A stretch of 64,000 nucleotides of DNA. Origin: Leptodactylus fallax (taxonomy: Eukaryota > Chordata > Amphibia > Anura > Leptodactylidae). The translations under genes and the position numbers were made by a program. Position 1 is the stretch's first letter. Every line of letters begins with the position of its first letter. A model generated the notes under the pieces. That model did no database searches, was not told the origin of the DNA, and saw nothing but the letters and a program-made list of their open reading frames with translations. Of the stretch, positions 23,050 to 36,280 are shown in pieces. The stretch is from positions 2,728,001 to 2,792,000 of the forward strand of contig CAMRHE010000077.1 of NCBI GenBank assembly GCA_947044405.1. The letters are read 5' to 3'.

Positions 23050-23540
23050 TTAAAGGGGTTGTCCAGTTTCAGTCAAATATTGAGAGACAACTATTGGTGT
23101 CTGTATAATGAAAAGTTATTCAATGATCCTATATACTTTTCTGTAACAATTCCTCATGGTTTTCTAGATATCTTCTTGTTGTCAATCATTGTTTACTTCC
23201 ATTGGATAACATTCAGTCCATGGTCATGTGATATACGGTCCATGGTCATGTGATGTACACACAGGTGCGCAGCTCGTTACCAGGCAGATGTCTCATTACT
23301 GTGCTGTGACTGTACTGAGCTGTGCACCTTTGTGGTCATCACATGACCATGGACTGTAGATCACATGACCATGGACTGATTTTTAGCCACTGGAAATAAA
23401 CAATGAATGACAAAGCAGAAATCTAGAAAACTGTGAGGAATTGTTACAGAAAGTATATTGGAAAATAGTATACTGTTTCATTATACAAACAATAGCATTT
23501 GTCTCTCAATATTGGTCTGAAACTAGGACAACCCCTTTAA
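23050..23540. mobile_element. T2-type TTAA MITE abutting the next element
   Basis: TTAA ends at 23050-23053 and 23537-23540: TTAAAGGGGTTGTCCAGTTTC to GAAACTAGGACAACCCCTTTAA. Arms are long and imperfect (ACTTTTCTGTAACAATTCCTC against GAGGAATTGTTACAGAAAGT). The right TTAA is also the left TTAA of the element that starts at 23541. Confidence 0.85.
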
Positions 23541-24732
23541 CCCCTTAACGACCAATGACGTACCTGTACGTCATTGGTGACATGGGGATGTATGGAGAGG
23601 GCTCAGGGGCTGAGCTTTCTCCATACAGGGCGAATGCCGGCTGTATAATACAGCCAGGACCCACCGCTAACAGCAGCAATAGGTGCCTTCACCGATCGCT
23701 GCTGTTAACCCTTTAGACGCCGCGGTCCCATTTGACTGCACAGGCGCCGCCATTTTTCACCGATCGCCGCCCTCCTGAACGTCATCGGAAGGCGGTGATC
23801 GGTTGCCATGACAGCCGGGAGCCTATTGAAGGCTCCCAGACTTGTCATTGCATCAGCTCTATTGCATGCTGCTAGAGGCAGCGTCTAATAGAATTGAAGG
23901 CATTTTGCTATTCGCTGCGATACAGTAGTATTGCAGTGAATAGTATGAGCGATCAGACCCCCTAGGTTTCAAGGTCCCTAGGGGGTCTGATCATAAAAGT
24001 AAAAGAAGAAAAAAAAAAAATTTTTTAAAGTATAAAAAAACACAGTTCAAATCACCCCCCTTTCCCTAGATCAGATAGAAAAGTAAATAAACAAAAGTAA
24101 ACACAAACACATTAGGTATCCCCGCGTTCCAAAATGTCCGGGGATATTTATCCCATACGGTGAACGATGTAGCGACGAAAAAAATCAAAATAGCCAAATG
24201 TTTTTTTTCAACACTTTGCCTCCTATAAAAAAAATTGAATAAAAAGTGATCAAACCATCAGATCTTTCCCCAAATAATATCAGTAAAAACTTCAATCTTG
24301 TCCCGCATAAAAAGATTCCATACCCAGCTCCATACATGTAAATATGAAAAAGTTACAGGTGTCACATTTATTAAAAGGTATCAAAACATTGCAAATACTA
24401 CATAAATTTGGTATCGCTGTGTTTGTACTGACCCGCAGAAAACAGGTAACATGTCATTTTTACCACACAGTGAACGCTGTAAAAATTAAAACCGTATGAA
24501 GTTTGTGCAAATGCATTTTTTCTCCAATTGCACCTTATTCTGAATTTTTTTCCAGCTTCCCAGTACATTGCACAGCATATTGAATGGTGCCATTGCAAAG
24601 TACAATTTGTTTCGCAAACAATAAGCTATCATGTGACTCTGTGAACTGAAAAATGAAAAAGTCATGGCTCTTGGAATGTGGGGAGGGAAAAACAAAAATG
24701 CAAAAACGAAAAATGACCCGGTCCTTAAGGGG
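23541..24732 (+). mobile_element. Long TTAA-flanked non-autonomous element, 1.19 kb
   Basis: Ends CCCCTTAACGACC and GGTCCTTAAGGGG are inverted repeats with TTAA on both outer sides (23537-23540 and 24733-24736). TTAA duplication with C-run ends fits piggyBac-like or Kolobok MITEs; the assignment is tentative. A perfect palindrome lies at 23551-23578. Open frames across it are not conserved between copies and the element is non-coding. Related copies: 37743, 47189, 55272 and 56659. Confidence 0.8.
23551..23578. repeat. 28-bp perfect palindrome in element terminus
   Basis: ACCAATGACGTAC and its exact reverse complement are separated by CT. The arms contain TGACGT and ACGTCA, which are CRE half-sites, and CCAAT/ATTGG. 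It could form a cruciform or an RNA hairpin; any protein binding is speculation. Confidence 0.9.
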
Positions 24733-26084
24733 TTAACAGGTAAATGCCAAGAAGCCAAATGCCTTTGTGTGGGGTTTCATACCAGACACCACAACTGCTT
24801 TTTTCAGTCTGGAATCCAGCAAGGCCAAAACCTAGTATATGGCAAAATGGAAAAATAGGACTGCAAAGGCAGGGATGTCCTAATTCATGTTTTATAACTG
24901 TCTGTTTTCAAGATTTTGCTTGGGGAATACAGACATGTCTCTGACCCTATGTACCTGAACGATTAACCTTCCAAACCACCTCAAATTATGGATCTGCTGA
25001 AGGGATTATGATTTCATCTTTGTTTGGTATGTCTGAAATGCTAAAAATTCTGCATCACTTGCCAGGTATATCATTCTGATATGAGGTACCCACCCAGAGT
25101 TTTGGCATATCCCACAAAATAAATCATATCACGGTTGACTGGATGCCTGTAGTTAGCTTGTCCCAATCACAATCATAGGTGGGAAGTTTCCAAAAGGGCG
25201 GCTGGGTTAGGGTCCCTACAAAAATTGGCCGTGGACAGGACCGGTTTGTCAGATACCTGGAGATACAACCAAACTTATAAGGTGTCCACTTTCTCAACTA
25301 ATTTCTACCACCAGGTTTAGAAAGAGGTCTGTTTCTTTATGTTAATCCCCTTTATTTTGTATAGTTTTATTTTTCTTGTGTGTATGTCTTTTTTTATTAT
25401 ATCATTTTTCTTTCATAACTTTTTTGTGTATATTAAATCTTAAAATTTAATAAGATTGTCCTTGGATCAGAGATGTCCCCACAACCCCAAAGTGGGAAAA
25501 TACTGCTTAGCTTTGTTACGTCTTGTAGGCCAGTGTGCTATAGGTTCAATGAGTGGTGCTATAGGTTTTAGTGGCCTTGGCATATCTGTGTCTTATCTAC
25601 TGTAAGTGGCGGATGGTACTGCTTTGCGTGGATGTTGGGGTTTCTTCACTGCTTTGTGATAGGTGATTGTGGAAGCGGAGTCCCCCTTTCAAAGTCACAA
25701 TCATGGTCACATGTGCTTGTGTGGCTTGGGGTTGTTCGTATTCCTAACATAGAACATCAGCATTGTTCAGTTTTTCTATTACTCCTGGGAATTTATACAT
25801 ACACTGACATCTGGGCAATCCCTACACAATATGACACTTTCAGCACTGTTTGGACCCCGTCAGAAAGTACAAAGACACACCCCATTGTCAAGAATAACTC
25901 CCAGTTGGCAATTTATTCTTACTTTTCAGTGGAGCAGCATAATGCAGAGCTCAGACTTCAGTGAAGCTTTCTATACGTAATATATGCGTCCATTCTCTTG
26001 TATTCATTGCACTTGATGTGCGATGTAAATATGCAGTCTATTTTATGTCCAAGATCTTTGTTATGCACACATTGGGGGGAATTT

Positions 26085-26479
26085 ACTATAGCTCTTACGC
26101 TAGAAAACTGTTGTAACAGTAGTAGCATCTTAGTCGCAAAGTCCTGATTTGTGCCTAAGATGCTCGATATTCTGTGGGTAATTTTTTTTTCACACCACTT
26201 GCTACTTTTTAAGACAGTGGGCAGGGATCAAGGAGGCTGAGGCAGAGACACCCTGCCCCATCAGATTTACTATAACTTATGCCAGAAAACTAAGTGAGTT
26301 ATACCATAAATGTACGCCAGTCCCTGATTGGAAGAGTTTTCATTTCTGATGCATTAGACCGACCAAGGTGCTCCAGAATTATTTACTATTATTAATGAAT
26401 AATTCTTGCACTTCTAGCACCACCAGGGGAACGGATTAAGACTGGTTTACAAGATGCCAGTCTCAATAAATTTTCCCCC
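26085..26479. mobile_element. MITE with GGGGGAATTT ends
   Basis: Left end GGGGGAATTTACTATAGC and right end AATAAATTTTCCCCC are inverted and flanked by ATTG on both sides (26081-26084 and 26480-26483). A related end occurs at about 3915-3935 (AAATCTCCCCCAT). Non-coding. Confidence 0.6.
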
Positions 26480-26724
26480 ATTGTGGCATTAGTAGTTGGA
26501 TGTTTTTTCTAATTATGTTTTATAAGCAGCAGATTATTAGTGAGTATTAAATGATCCAGATCCTATAAGATAGCATAAGGTGGAGCAGTGTCTGAAGCAG
26601 GATTTCTGTTTTCTACCACTGGATCAACAAATTTGTATACGATACAAATTTAATACAATAGAGTTTCTGTCACAGTTTTGCACAATTTACCCTGCCTGTA
26701 ACAGTTTGTTGCTTCTTTGCACAG

Positions 26725-26894
26725 ACACTATTGGAAACCACCACAAGCTTACTGAACCAAGACCTGCACTGGTCTCTGCGCAACCTCAAGACTTCTATTA
26801 CCAAGGCACTTGTACCAAAGCAAGATTACTGTTGTGTCTGTCTTCAGCAGTACAAGAAGAGACAAGAGACATTGGATGAAATCATTGTTTTCAG
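26725..26894 (+). CDS. vps8: vps8 exon k, first half of RING finger
   Basis: This exon has 170 nt, residues 293-348 plus two bases of Ser349. The acceptor is ctttgcacag and the donor TTTTCAG|gtagga. It encodes LLNQDLHWSLRNLK, then the first zinc ligand pair of the RING, Cys328 and Cys331 (DYCCVC), and the loop up to EIIVF. The remaining six ligands are on the next exon, 12.8 kb away. In yeast and animals the VPS8 RING is a C-terminal interaction module. Ubiquitin ligase activity cannot be inferred from this sequence. Confidence 0.96.
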
Positions 26895-27714
26895 GTAGGA
26901 GCCACATTAACATACTCGTAAGGGGTCACCTTTCAGAAACTGATGGTCTGACATTTAAAGGGGTTTTCCGGGCAAATTTTTTTTAAAGGTCTGTTAGTGC
27001 CTATATATATATACAGTATACTTTTAGCAGTGTTATGAGTGATTTCTGGGTTTCTGTGGGAGCTCCTGGCATCTACTGCATTTGTTTACATGGTGTAACT
27101 TCCTGCTATGTAGTTTCCTTTGTACCTTTCACCCTTACCTCCCCATTACTGCTCCCCCCTCCTCTCTCACACTATTACATCCCCCCGTCTGCCTAGCTAA
27201 GCTATCCCGCCCACTGCTAGCGTCCGCCCCCCCAACCTCCCACCCCTTGTCTCCCTAGCTAAGCTAGCTATACCGCTCCCACTACTAAGACTGTCCCCCC
27301 GCCCCATCGCATCATACTTACCTATCTTCCGATCTTGTAGACGGCTCCTCCTTTCTCCTTCACTGTGCGCAGTCTGGAGTCGCTGCACACAGACCGGAAG
27401 TACCTGTGAGGCCTGTGCAGTAGAAATAGTAGATATCTACTGCGCATGTCTCGGAGACACAGTGTCTCCAACCTCCAGAAATTGCTTGAAGAGAGAAAGA
27501 GGGGAGGAGCCGTTCCCAGACAGGAAGGCTGGTAAGTATTGATGGGGTTGGGGGGAGGCGGGGGAAGAGTACTAGTGACGTTCTGTTTCAGAAGCGGTGA
27601 AACGGAACGTCACCGGATTATTAGAAAATGCCCCTGGGGAGGTCACTTGACTGCCCCAGGGATATGGGTAATTTTATACGTTTTCTGTTTTGTTTTGTTT
27701 TGTTTTTTTTAATA

Positions 27715-29308
<1,594 letters not shown>

Positions 29309-29372
29309 TAGGCAGGGGGAGGGGGTTTAGTTTAGGGATTAATTTTTAATTTATGCCGGACAACCCCTTTAA

Positions 29373-29578
29373 GATAGGCTATCAATTTCAGATCAGCGGG
29401 GTCCAACAGACTCTCAGAAATTATCGGCTTCCCTGGGCACACATCTCCCAGTATTGTTTACATGTTGGACACTGAACTGCTCGCGCACCATATTTTCAAT
29501 ATCCTGACCGTTGTACCCTCACCAATCTAAAATTAATGGCCTATCTTAATGATAGACCATCAGTTTTTAAACCCCTTT
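29373..29578. mobile_element. T2-type MITE fragment
   Basis: Begins directly after the TTAA of the previous element as GATAGGCTATCAATTTCAG and ends GATAGACCATCAGTTTTTAAACCCCTTTGA. The outermost 20 bp of the left arm are missing. Confidence 0.6.
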
Positions 29579-30065
29579 GACCAAAACTGCTAAATCCTAC
29601 TAACTTTTGATGCTTTAGAATCTTTTGGAGCCATGCACGTGCTCTGACTCTTATGTGACTAGCAGTGCACTAAAGACATCACAATGTGCAGTATATGTAT
29701 GTGTTTATGATGGATTAAAGCCTCTTAGTAGGAGCTTATTATAAGGGATTCACACCTTTACCACTATAAGATACCATCATTTATGATATATCTCTTTTGG
29801 ATTGTGATTGTATGTGAGTATAGGCTACTCTTTTTTGCCTTTTTGCACTTAGTGTTGTGACTGAGTTTCAATCCTATGAATAAGTCCCAAAGGCATCTTA
29901 ATAGCATATGAAACAGAAAGTGGAGCTTAGAGGGAATGTCACTGCTTTTAACATCATTTGAGCTAGGAACTTTTCTTCTAGTGACCTTTTCTACCTGTCA
30001 CTGTACCTTTTGTGGTACATTTGTTGAAGGTTAGTAGAGTTCATATGAAAATGTGTCACTATAGG

Positions 30066-30613
30066 TCAGAGATGGCGAACCTTTTAGAGACCGAGTGCCC
30101 AAACTGCAACCCAAAACCCACAAAATTATCACAAAGTGCCAACACAGCAATTTAACCTTAATACTGTGAGGATCCACAATTGCGGACAGTTACGGACCCA
30201 CAAAATACTATTGTGTGAATGGGGCTTTACAGAGCTTTCAATAATACAAACAACTTTTGTACTGAAAGGTAGAAGTTTACATTTGGCATAATTCTGAACA
30301 ATTAATGTTCACGATTTACATCGCACACGATCTGTTTTATAGTGACCGTACAATGTTATTACGGCCTGTAATAAAATTAGATGTCTGCTATAAAACAGAT
30401 ACTTTGTGATATAAATAAGGAAAGGGCCCCCACACAGTCCAATATGCTCCACGGTGGCCCCCACACAGTACAATTTGCTTTACAGTGGCCCCCACACAGT
30501 ACAATCTGCTCAACAGTGGCCCCCACACAGTATAATCTGTTCCACAGATGGGTGCCCACAGAGAGGGCTCTTAGTGCCACCTCTGGCATGTGTGCCATTG
30601 GTTCGCCACCACG
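30066..30613. mobile_element. hAT-type MITE with 8-bp target duplication
   Basis: Flanked by identical 8-mers ACTATAGG (30058-30065 and 30614-30621). Ends TCAGAGATGGCGAACC and GGTTCGCCACCACG are inverted. An 8-bp duplication is diagnostic of hAT elements. It also carries the motifs GAGTGCCCAAACTGCAACCC and GCCACCTCTGGCA seen in dispersed vertebrate hAT repeats. No transposase. Confidence 0.88.
30425..30548 (+). repeat. 31-bp tandem repeat, four units
   Basis: Units begin GGCCCCCACACAGT at 30425, 30456, 30487 and 30518, an exact 31-bp period, with variation in the second half of each unit (CCAATATGCTCC, ACAATTTGCTTT, ACAATCTGCTCA, ATAATCTGTTCC). It lies inside the hAT MITE and explains an open frame with a repeated peptide there. 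Confidence 0.93.
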
Positions 30614-31226
30614 ACTATAGGTGCATAGGCTGGGTATCTGGTTTCCTCCTTTCTTCATTGATAGATACAAAAGTAGAGTGCCTGGATGATGTGGAGACCA
30701 TGTCGCAAATTTCATTCTATATCCAAACAGGATTCAGCCTTGGAGTCAAGGAATTATGGTTAGACAATAGGGAAAATTTATTTAGAATGGTGTTTCATAT
30801 GTTACTTTGTATTTACTCTGTGCTGGAGTGAGATGCAGGACATGCCTCTTAATAAATTAGGTATATTTCTGTCCCTCCTTGTGGCATAAAGTCAAATGTA
30901 TGCTTCCCTTGCTCTAACTGTTGGTTCACACTTGCGCCTGGAGTCCGTCCACCGTGAATCCGACCTAAATATCAGAAAAAAGGATTGGGAAAAGTTTGCA
31001 AGCGGTTTGTTTAAAAATCCATTCACTTCAATGGGTTTTTAAAGCAACCCGCAGGTGTCTGATTGCAGCCTCTGTGCCGCAAAGCCGCTTTTTTTGGTCG
31101 GACAAAACCCTAAGCAGCATTCACACCTGACCCAAGGAAAATTGGAGAGCATGGGATAGAACAATAATTTTTTAAAAAAGCAACCTTTTGCACAAATACA
31201 GGCTTGAACAAAATAAAATCAGCAAC

Positions 31227-32191
31227 TTAAAGGGGTTAACCGGCTTCCAAAAATGATCTGCATATACATCCACAGCAGTGCTAAATACTCCTTGTGCAGC
31301 CTTTATTTTACTTGAGACTCCTTGTATCACTGTTACATGCAGTGAATCTGTGAACAATCTACATTTCCCATGATGCTCTCCCCTCCAATGAAATCACAGG
31401 TAATAAATCACTCCCACATCTGAGGTCACATGATGCTATGATGTTTTGTTTGAAAGCTCACCCCCTTACTGTGAGCATCAAACACAGGGAGTGAGAGCAG
31501 GCAGATGCATCATGGGAAGTAGATTCACTGGATGTACACACGTGGACAAAATTGTTGGTACCCCTCGTTTAATGAAAGAAAAACCCACAATGGTCACAGA
31601 AATAACTTGAATCTGACAAAAGTAATAATATATAAAAATTCTATGAAAAGCTCTTCTCTTTCTAAGCTCCTGAGACAACTCTTTCCTTGGCTTCCTCTGG
31701 TCCATGTTGAGTGTGGTACTCACCATGTCACCAAACAGCACAGTGAGTATCTGTAGCCCTATATACAGGCCCACTGACTGATTACTAGATTGTAGATACC
31801 TGTGATGCTAATTACTGGACACACCTTGATTTAACATGTCCCTTTGATCACATTATTTTCAGGGGTACCATCATTTCTGTCCAGGCCTGTTTCATGAGTT
31901 TTCTTTTTTAAAAAATTTTGTTGAAGCATGGTTGAAAAGCAATGTCTGACTTTCATTTGTTCATTTTCATAGAATTTTTATATATTATTACTTTTGTCAG
32001 ATTCAAGTTATTTCTGTGACCATTGTGGGTTTTTCTTTCATTAAACGAGGGGTACCAACAATTTTGTCCACGTGTGTAAATAACAGTGACACAAGGAGTC
32101 TCAAGTAAAATTAAGCCAAGAAAAGAGTGCACAAGGAAACTGCTGTGGATGTATTTGCAGATAATTTTTGGAAGCTGGATAACCCTTTTAA
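31227..32191. mobile_element. T2-type palindromic MITE carrying a Tc1-type MITE
   Basis: Starts TTAAAGGGGTTAACCGGCTT and ends AAGCTGGATAACCCTTTTAA, with TTAA at 31227-31230 and 32188-32191. Outer arms pair CATACATCCACAGCAGT with ACTGCTGTGGATGTA and GAGACTCCTTGT with ACAAGGAGTCTC. The element at 31537-32076 lies between the arms. Confidence 0.82.
31537..32076 (-). mobile_element. Internally deleted Tc1-like element
   Basis: Both termini are present: CACACGTGGACAAAATTG at the left and CAATTTTGTCCACGTGTG at the right, each followed outward by TA. Inverted repeats are over 100 bp (GGTACCCCTCGTTTAATG, AACCCACAATGGTCACAG). Between them only the start of a transposase remains on the minus strand (MDQRKPRKELSQELRK near 31640-31710), joined to non-coding DNA. 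Confidence 0.87.
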
Positions 32192-34248
32192 TATAAAAAT
32201 ATAGACCGATGTTCTCTTCCTATTCTTTCTGCCTTCAGAACACTGCTTGATGGGATTTAACCCAGTGACTGTTTCTTTGGTTGCTTCCACTTTTGTGTAT
32301 TTTAGTACTTCATTTCACTTATCTTTTGAAGATCTCAAGTGCTCCCCTTTCCCTTCCAACACTGTTTTTTTGGCTTTTATTCTCTACATGTAGAACACAT
32401 CATAATTTTTTGTCTTAGTTACTTGCTGTACCATAGGAAGGCAAAGTATGGGGGGGGGGGATTGCCTTCATTATGCAGGAATTACTTGTACTATAGTCCT
32501 TATTGTTATTCTGTAAGAAGTAAATTGACATTTTTCAAAGTTGCACAGCTTAAAGGGATTGACCAAGGACTTTAATATTGATAATGGATTCTTATAATAT
32601 GTTATCGGTGGTTGATTGCTGGATTCTGTCCCCTTTATTATCTAAACAGATAGAGATGCGTATCTGTACACATAGCTATGTATGGTACTGTTAGCCCTCT
32701 AGCTTCAATAGGACAGGCCCAATTATCGTGCAGAGGTCATACATTGACTAAACCCTAATAAAGTTACATCTAGACTGGACATGCTGTGATCCTGAGACTC
32801 TTTGAAGGAGCTGTGTCCAACTTCCTAAAAAGGTCAGTGATTGGCTGCAGTAGTCAGCTGACCACTAGGGTGATGTCATCACTGTCAGTAATGCTTGGGG
32901 CCAGGCTGCTGAAGATGGAGCCTGGAGTGCTTGTCAAAGGGGATTTTTTAATTTGGACTATTTCTAGAGTTTGTTTTAGTTTATTTTCTTCTTTAAAGCG
33001 GTTTCCCACTGTTACAAGTTCAAATAAGTCCTATCTCTGAGATATGCTAGTGATCAGTAGGAATCCAACTGCAGCCCTTTCAGAGATTTTCCCCACACAG
33101 CCGTACTCCCTTTCCCTTGTTCACATACAAGAAGTTGTGTTGCAGTTCCCTGAAACCCCACTATATAATGAAAAAGCCAAAGGGACATCTATCTCTTCAT
33201 TGTCTGGATTAGCAGGGGTCCCAGAAGTTGAGAGGCCATAACATTATGTGATGAAAATCTGCCATTAAAATAAAGTAAATATTGAACACGTTCTATTATC
33301 TGCAGGCATATTATAGAGCAGGAGGAGCGGAGCAGATTGATATATCATTATGTGGGGAAAGATTCAGCATAACTTGTATTTTATTCATGTAATTCCCATT
33401 TTAGCAAATCGCTGTCAAGATGGGTATTCCAATCTTGTTCCCAAGTCCCGACTCCTAGGGTGCAACTTGCAGGAAAAGCCAAGTAGTCTTGCTTTACATT
33501 GTAATCGCAACTCCCAAGAAGTAGAATGAAGGCTACGGAAACAGCGTATCACATTTAGCTGAGCTGTTTCTGTAACTGTGTGCTTTCTGCTCATTTGCAG
33601 CTACTATACTTCTTACTGTTTCCAGTCCAGGAGGAATGGCTAAGAGGCAGCAGAAATCTAACCTACATCTAGCTGTAAATGAGGAAACCACTTTAATTGC
33701 CAAATGAAAAATGTACATTAAAATTAAATAACCAACAGCCATTTGTAGTGACAACTAATGTTACCTAAAAACTTTAACAAATAAAATATTAAAAAAAGGA
33801 AAAGTAATTCAATAAAATATTTTGGGTTTGTGATTATAATATTGATGATTTTGTATATCAAGAGATCTCTCCAGATTATGAATGTTTTATTATCATAGAG
33901 TATAATTATGTTTTTATGTAACCACTGTAATGTTGGAAATGTTCAACTTGTGATATAGTCAATTAAATTTTTATTCAGCCTAATGAAGGGGACAATTTGG
34001 AGTTTATCAAACATATTAAGACGATGTATTGTACAAGAAGAATCTCTGTCTCTTTTTTTTTTTCTGAGCATTATTTTCCATGTAATATATATTTTGCACC
34101 TTCATTTTTAAAAATGTACATTATTAACTCTTTAAACTTCAGATCTGTTAGTTTTTACTATAACCAGGTTACATTAAATTGCTTATCTGTTCAACAGATA
34201 CTCATTTTATTTTTCAGCAAATTTGCTTCCACTGATGGGGCTTATTTA

Positions 34249-34464
34249 GGCTGAGGCCCCACATTGCAGAAACGCAGCTTTTTTTGTTGCAGATTTTGCT
34301 CCGTTTTTTTTGAGCCAAAGACAGGAGTAGATTGAGCAGAAGGGAGACATATAAGAGCTTCCTATATATTTCCCATTTCTTTTGTAGCCATTCTCGACTT
34401 TGGCTCAAAAAAATAGCAAAATCTGCAACAAAAAGCTGCGTTTCTGCAATGTGGGGTCTCAGCC
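34249..34464. mobile_element. Harbinger-type MITE, 216 bp, at a T2 end
   Basis: TTA duplication at 34246-34248 and 34465-34467. Near-perfect inverted ends GGCTGAGGCCCCACATTGCA and TGCAATGTGGGGTCTCAGCC, then AAACGCAGC/GCTGCGTTT. The right TTA is part of the terminal TTAA of the T2 MITE at 34465. Same family as 46423-46632. Confidence 0.86.
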
Positions 34465-34843
34465 TTAAAGAGAATCTTTCACCATTTCCCCTAACTCCAA
34501 CTCTTTCAATCCTTCAATAGGTGCTGCACCACTGATTCTGACACAGTTGGAATTTTTTCTCTAGCCACCACCGATATTGAGCAATCATTTCTGTTAGTTT
34601 CAGCACAATTCCTCTTTCTGCAGTCAGGTGGGCGGTCCCTGTCTTTGTGCTGCAGTTCAGGACCACCCACATGACTGTAGAGTGTATGATTTGGCAAAAG
34701 TAACAGAAGTGATTACTCAATACAAGGAGTGAGGAATGATGAGGAGTAGAGAAAAAAAAAAATCCATCCTCCCCGGAATTAGTGGAGTATCATCTACTGC
34801 AGGATGCATTTAGTTGGTGGAGGTGGTGACAGGACCTCTTTAA
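34465..34843. mobile_element. T2-type TTAA MITE
   Basis: Starts TTAAAGAGAATCTTTCACC and ends GGTGGTGACAGGACCTCTTTAA, with TTAA at 34465-34468 and 34840-34843. Non-coding; open frames across it share sequence only because of its inverted structure. Confidence 0.75.
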
Positions 34844-35155
34844 TGTGAATTTGTAATTTTTGGCCTCTCACAACTGCGATATAGGTGACACAGTAAGAAG
34901 ATGAGATATTCCTGTGTTGTTGATCAAAGTGGGAGCATAAGTGAGAGAACTATGCACTGTATGTTATTAGATGCCAAGTGTCTTGTCAGGCTTTAAGTAT
35001 CCTTGGCTCCTTAGCCCTTCATCTTTGCTTGAGTGACGGCTTAGCATATAATTGGTATGCAGGATGTGATGGATCAAGATTGTTTCCTTATTAATGCTTC
35101 CACTTAGAATGCCAACATACAGTAGGTATGTTTAATGTGGTTATAGTATCACCTA

Positions 35156-35620
35156 CAGTACTGTGCAGATGTTTTAAGCAGGTGTGAAAAAATGCTGCAA
35201 AGTAAGAATACTTTCAAAAATAGAAGTGTTAATAGTTTATTTTTGTCAATTTGCAAAATGAAGTCAATGAACAAAAGAGAAATCTAAATCACATCAATAT
35301 TTGGTGTGACCGCCCTTTAGAGGAAGTGATAATATGGCCCCTACAGAGCCCTGATCAACATCATCCAGTCTGTCTGGAATTACACGAAGAGACAGAAGGA
35401 TTGGAGCAAGACTACATCTACAGAAGATCTGTGCTTAGTTGTCTAAGATGTGTGGAACAACATCCCTGCCGAGTCCCTTCAAAACTGTGTGCAAGCATAC
35501 CTAGGAGAATTGATGAAAGGCAAAGGGCAAAGATCACACCAAATATTGATGGGATTTACATTTCTCTTTTGTTCATTCACTTAATATTTTATTTTTGTCA
35601 GTTAACAAAATTATTAAAAG
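35156..35620 (+). mobile_element. Deleted Tc1-like element with transposase relic
   Basis: Left terminus CAGTACTGTGCAGATGTTTT after a TA (35154-35155), and the inverted-repeat box AAGTAAGAATACTTTCAAAA. The interior (35325-35550) is the C-terminal transposase region with frame changes: pieces equal to WPLQSPD, the exon-like PAESLQNCVQAY region and PNIDG. The right terminus is not found. The family is a Tc1 group common in fish and frogs. Confidence 0.72.
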
Positions 35621-36071
35621 TTATATGTACTGTATATGTATACTGTTATAGCCATTTTCGACTAGGTTTTTGACATCAGCAATAGTCTGGAAATATAAAG
35701 TGAAGAACATTTCATTCTGTCCATATGTGACACAGCCGCAGTGAGGAAAATCTTTCTGTGTAGTGTACGGATATCCCTAAAAATCATCCCTCCAACAATT
35801 TTAGAGAAATGCATCCATCTTCTTGCGTAACCATTTAGGAAACAAAATCTCCCTAACTCAGGATCATCTGGATGGATAGCATGGCGTTTTGCCCAATAGG
35901 AAGAAGGTAGAGGGCACCTAGTAGCCCTTAGGTTGGAGAGAAATACTCCAAGTACACCGCAGAAGGGAAACTACTTTGGGGCGGTGATATTGGTGGTTGG
36001 TAGATTAAATAATTATTCATTCAGTTTCCAAGATTTGTCTAAAGTTGGCCATACACATTAGACTTTAGTTA

Positions 36072-36280
36072 GGCTGGGTTCACATCTGTGCCGGAGTCTT
36101 CGACGCAGAAACTGCCGAAAATACTCCTGCATGGAGGACTTCTCTCTCCGACGCTTTCAGTTTGAAAATGGCGGACACCCTGCGGACCTCATTATAGCCA
36201 ATGGCGTCTGTTTTAATGGTCTGGCTTTCCGTCATTTGGGTCCCTCAGCGGAGAGAGAGCCTAGCGCAGATATGAACCTA
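36072..36280. mobile_element. Harbinger-type MITE, right end eroded
   Basis: TTA at 36069-36071, left end GGCTGGGTTCACATCTGTGC, right end AGCGCAGATATGAACCTA. The interior GGAGTCTTCGACGCAGAAAC and CGGACACCCTGCGGACC match the 41231-41481 family in style. The right duplication is lost. Confidence 0.6.

Larger units (their letters stand above)
22474..26724 (+). other. vps8 intron j-k
   Basis: Contains three elements in a row: the palindrome at 22745-23010, a T2-type MITE at 23050-23540 and a long TTAA element to 24732. The element at 26085-26479 follows. About 24740-26080 has no recognised repeat or gene. Confidence 0.6.

Noticed and set aside
23541..24732. An unusual CRE-rich host enhancer was considered
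   Set aside because: The region is a repeated TTAA-flanked element with copies elsewhere in the window, so host regulation is not supported by the sequence alone.
30377..30831. Open frames with a repeated WPHS-type peptide
   Set aside because: Produced by the 31-bp tandem repeat in the hAT MITE. No host gene features.
35251..35673. A 140-codon open frame considered as a host gene
   Set aside because: It overlaps a deleted Tc1 element and matches shifted transposase sequence. Much of the frame is a chance reading.
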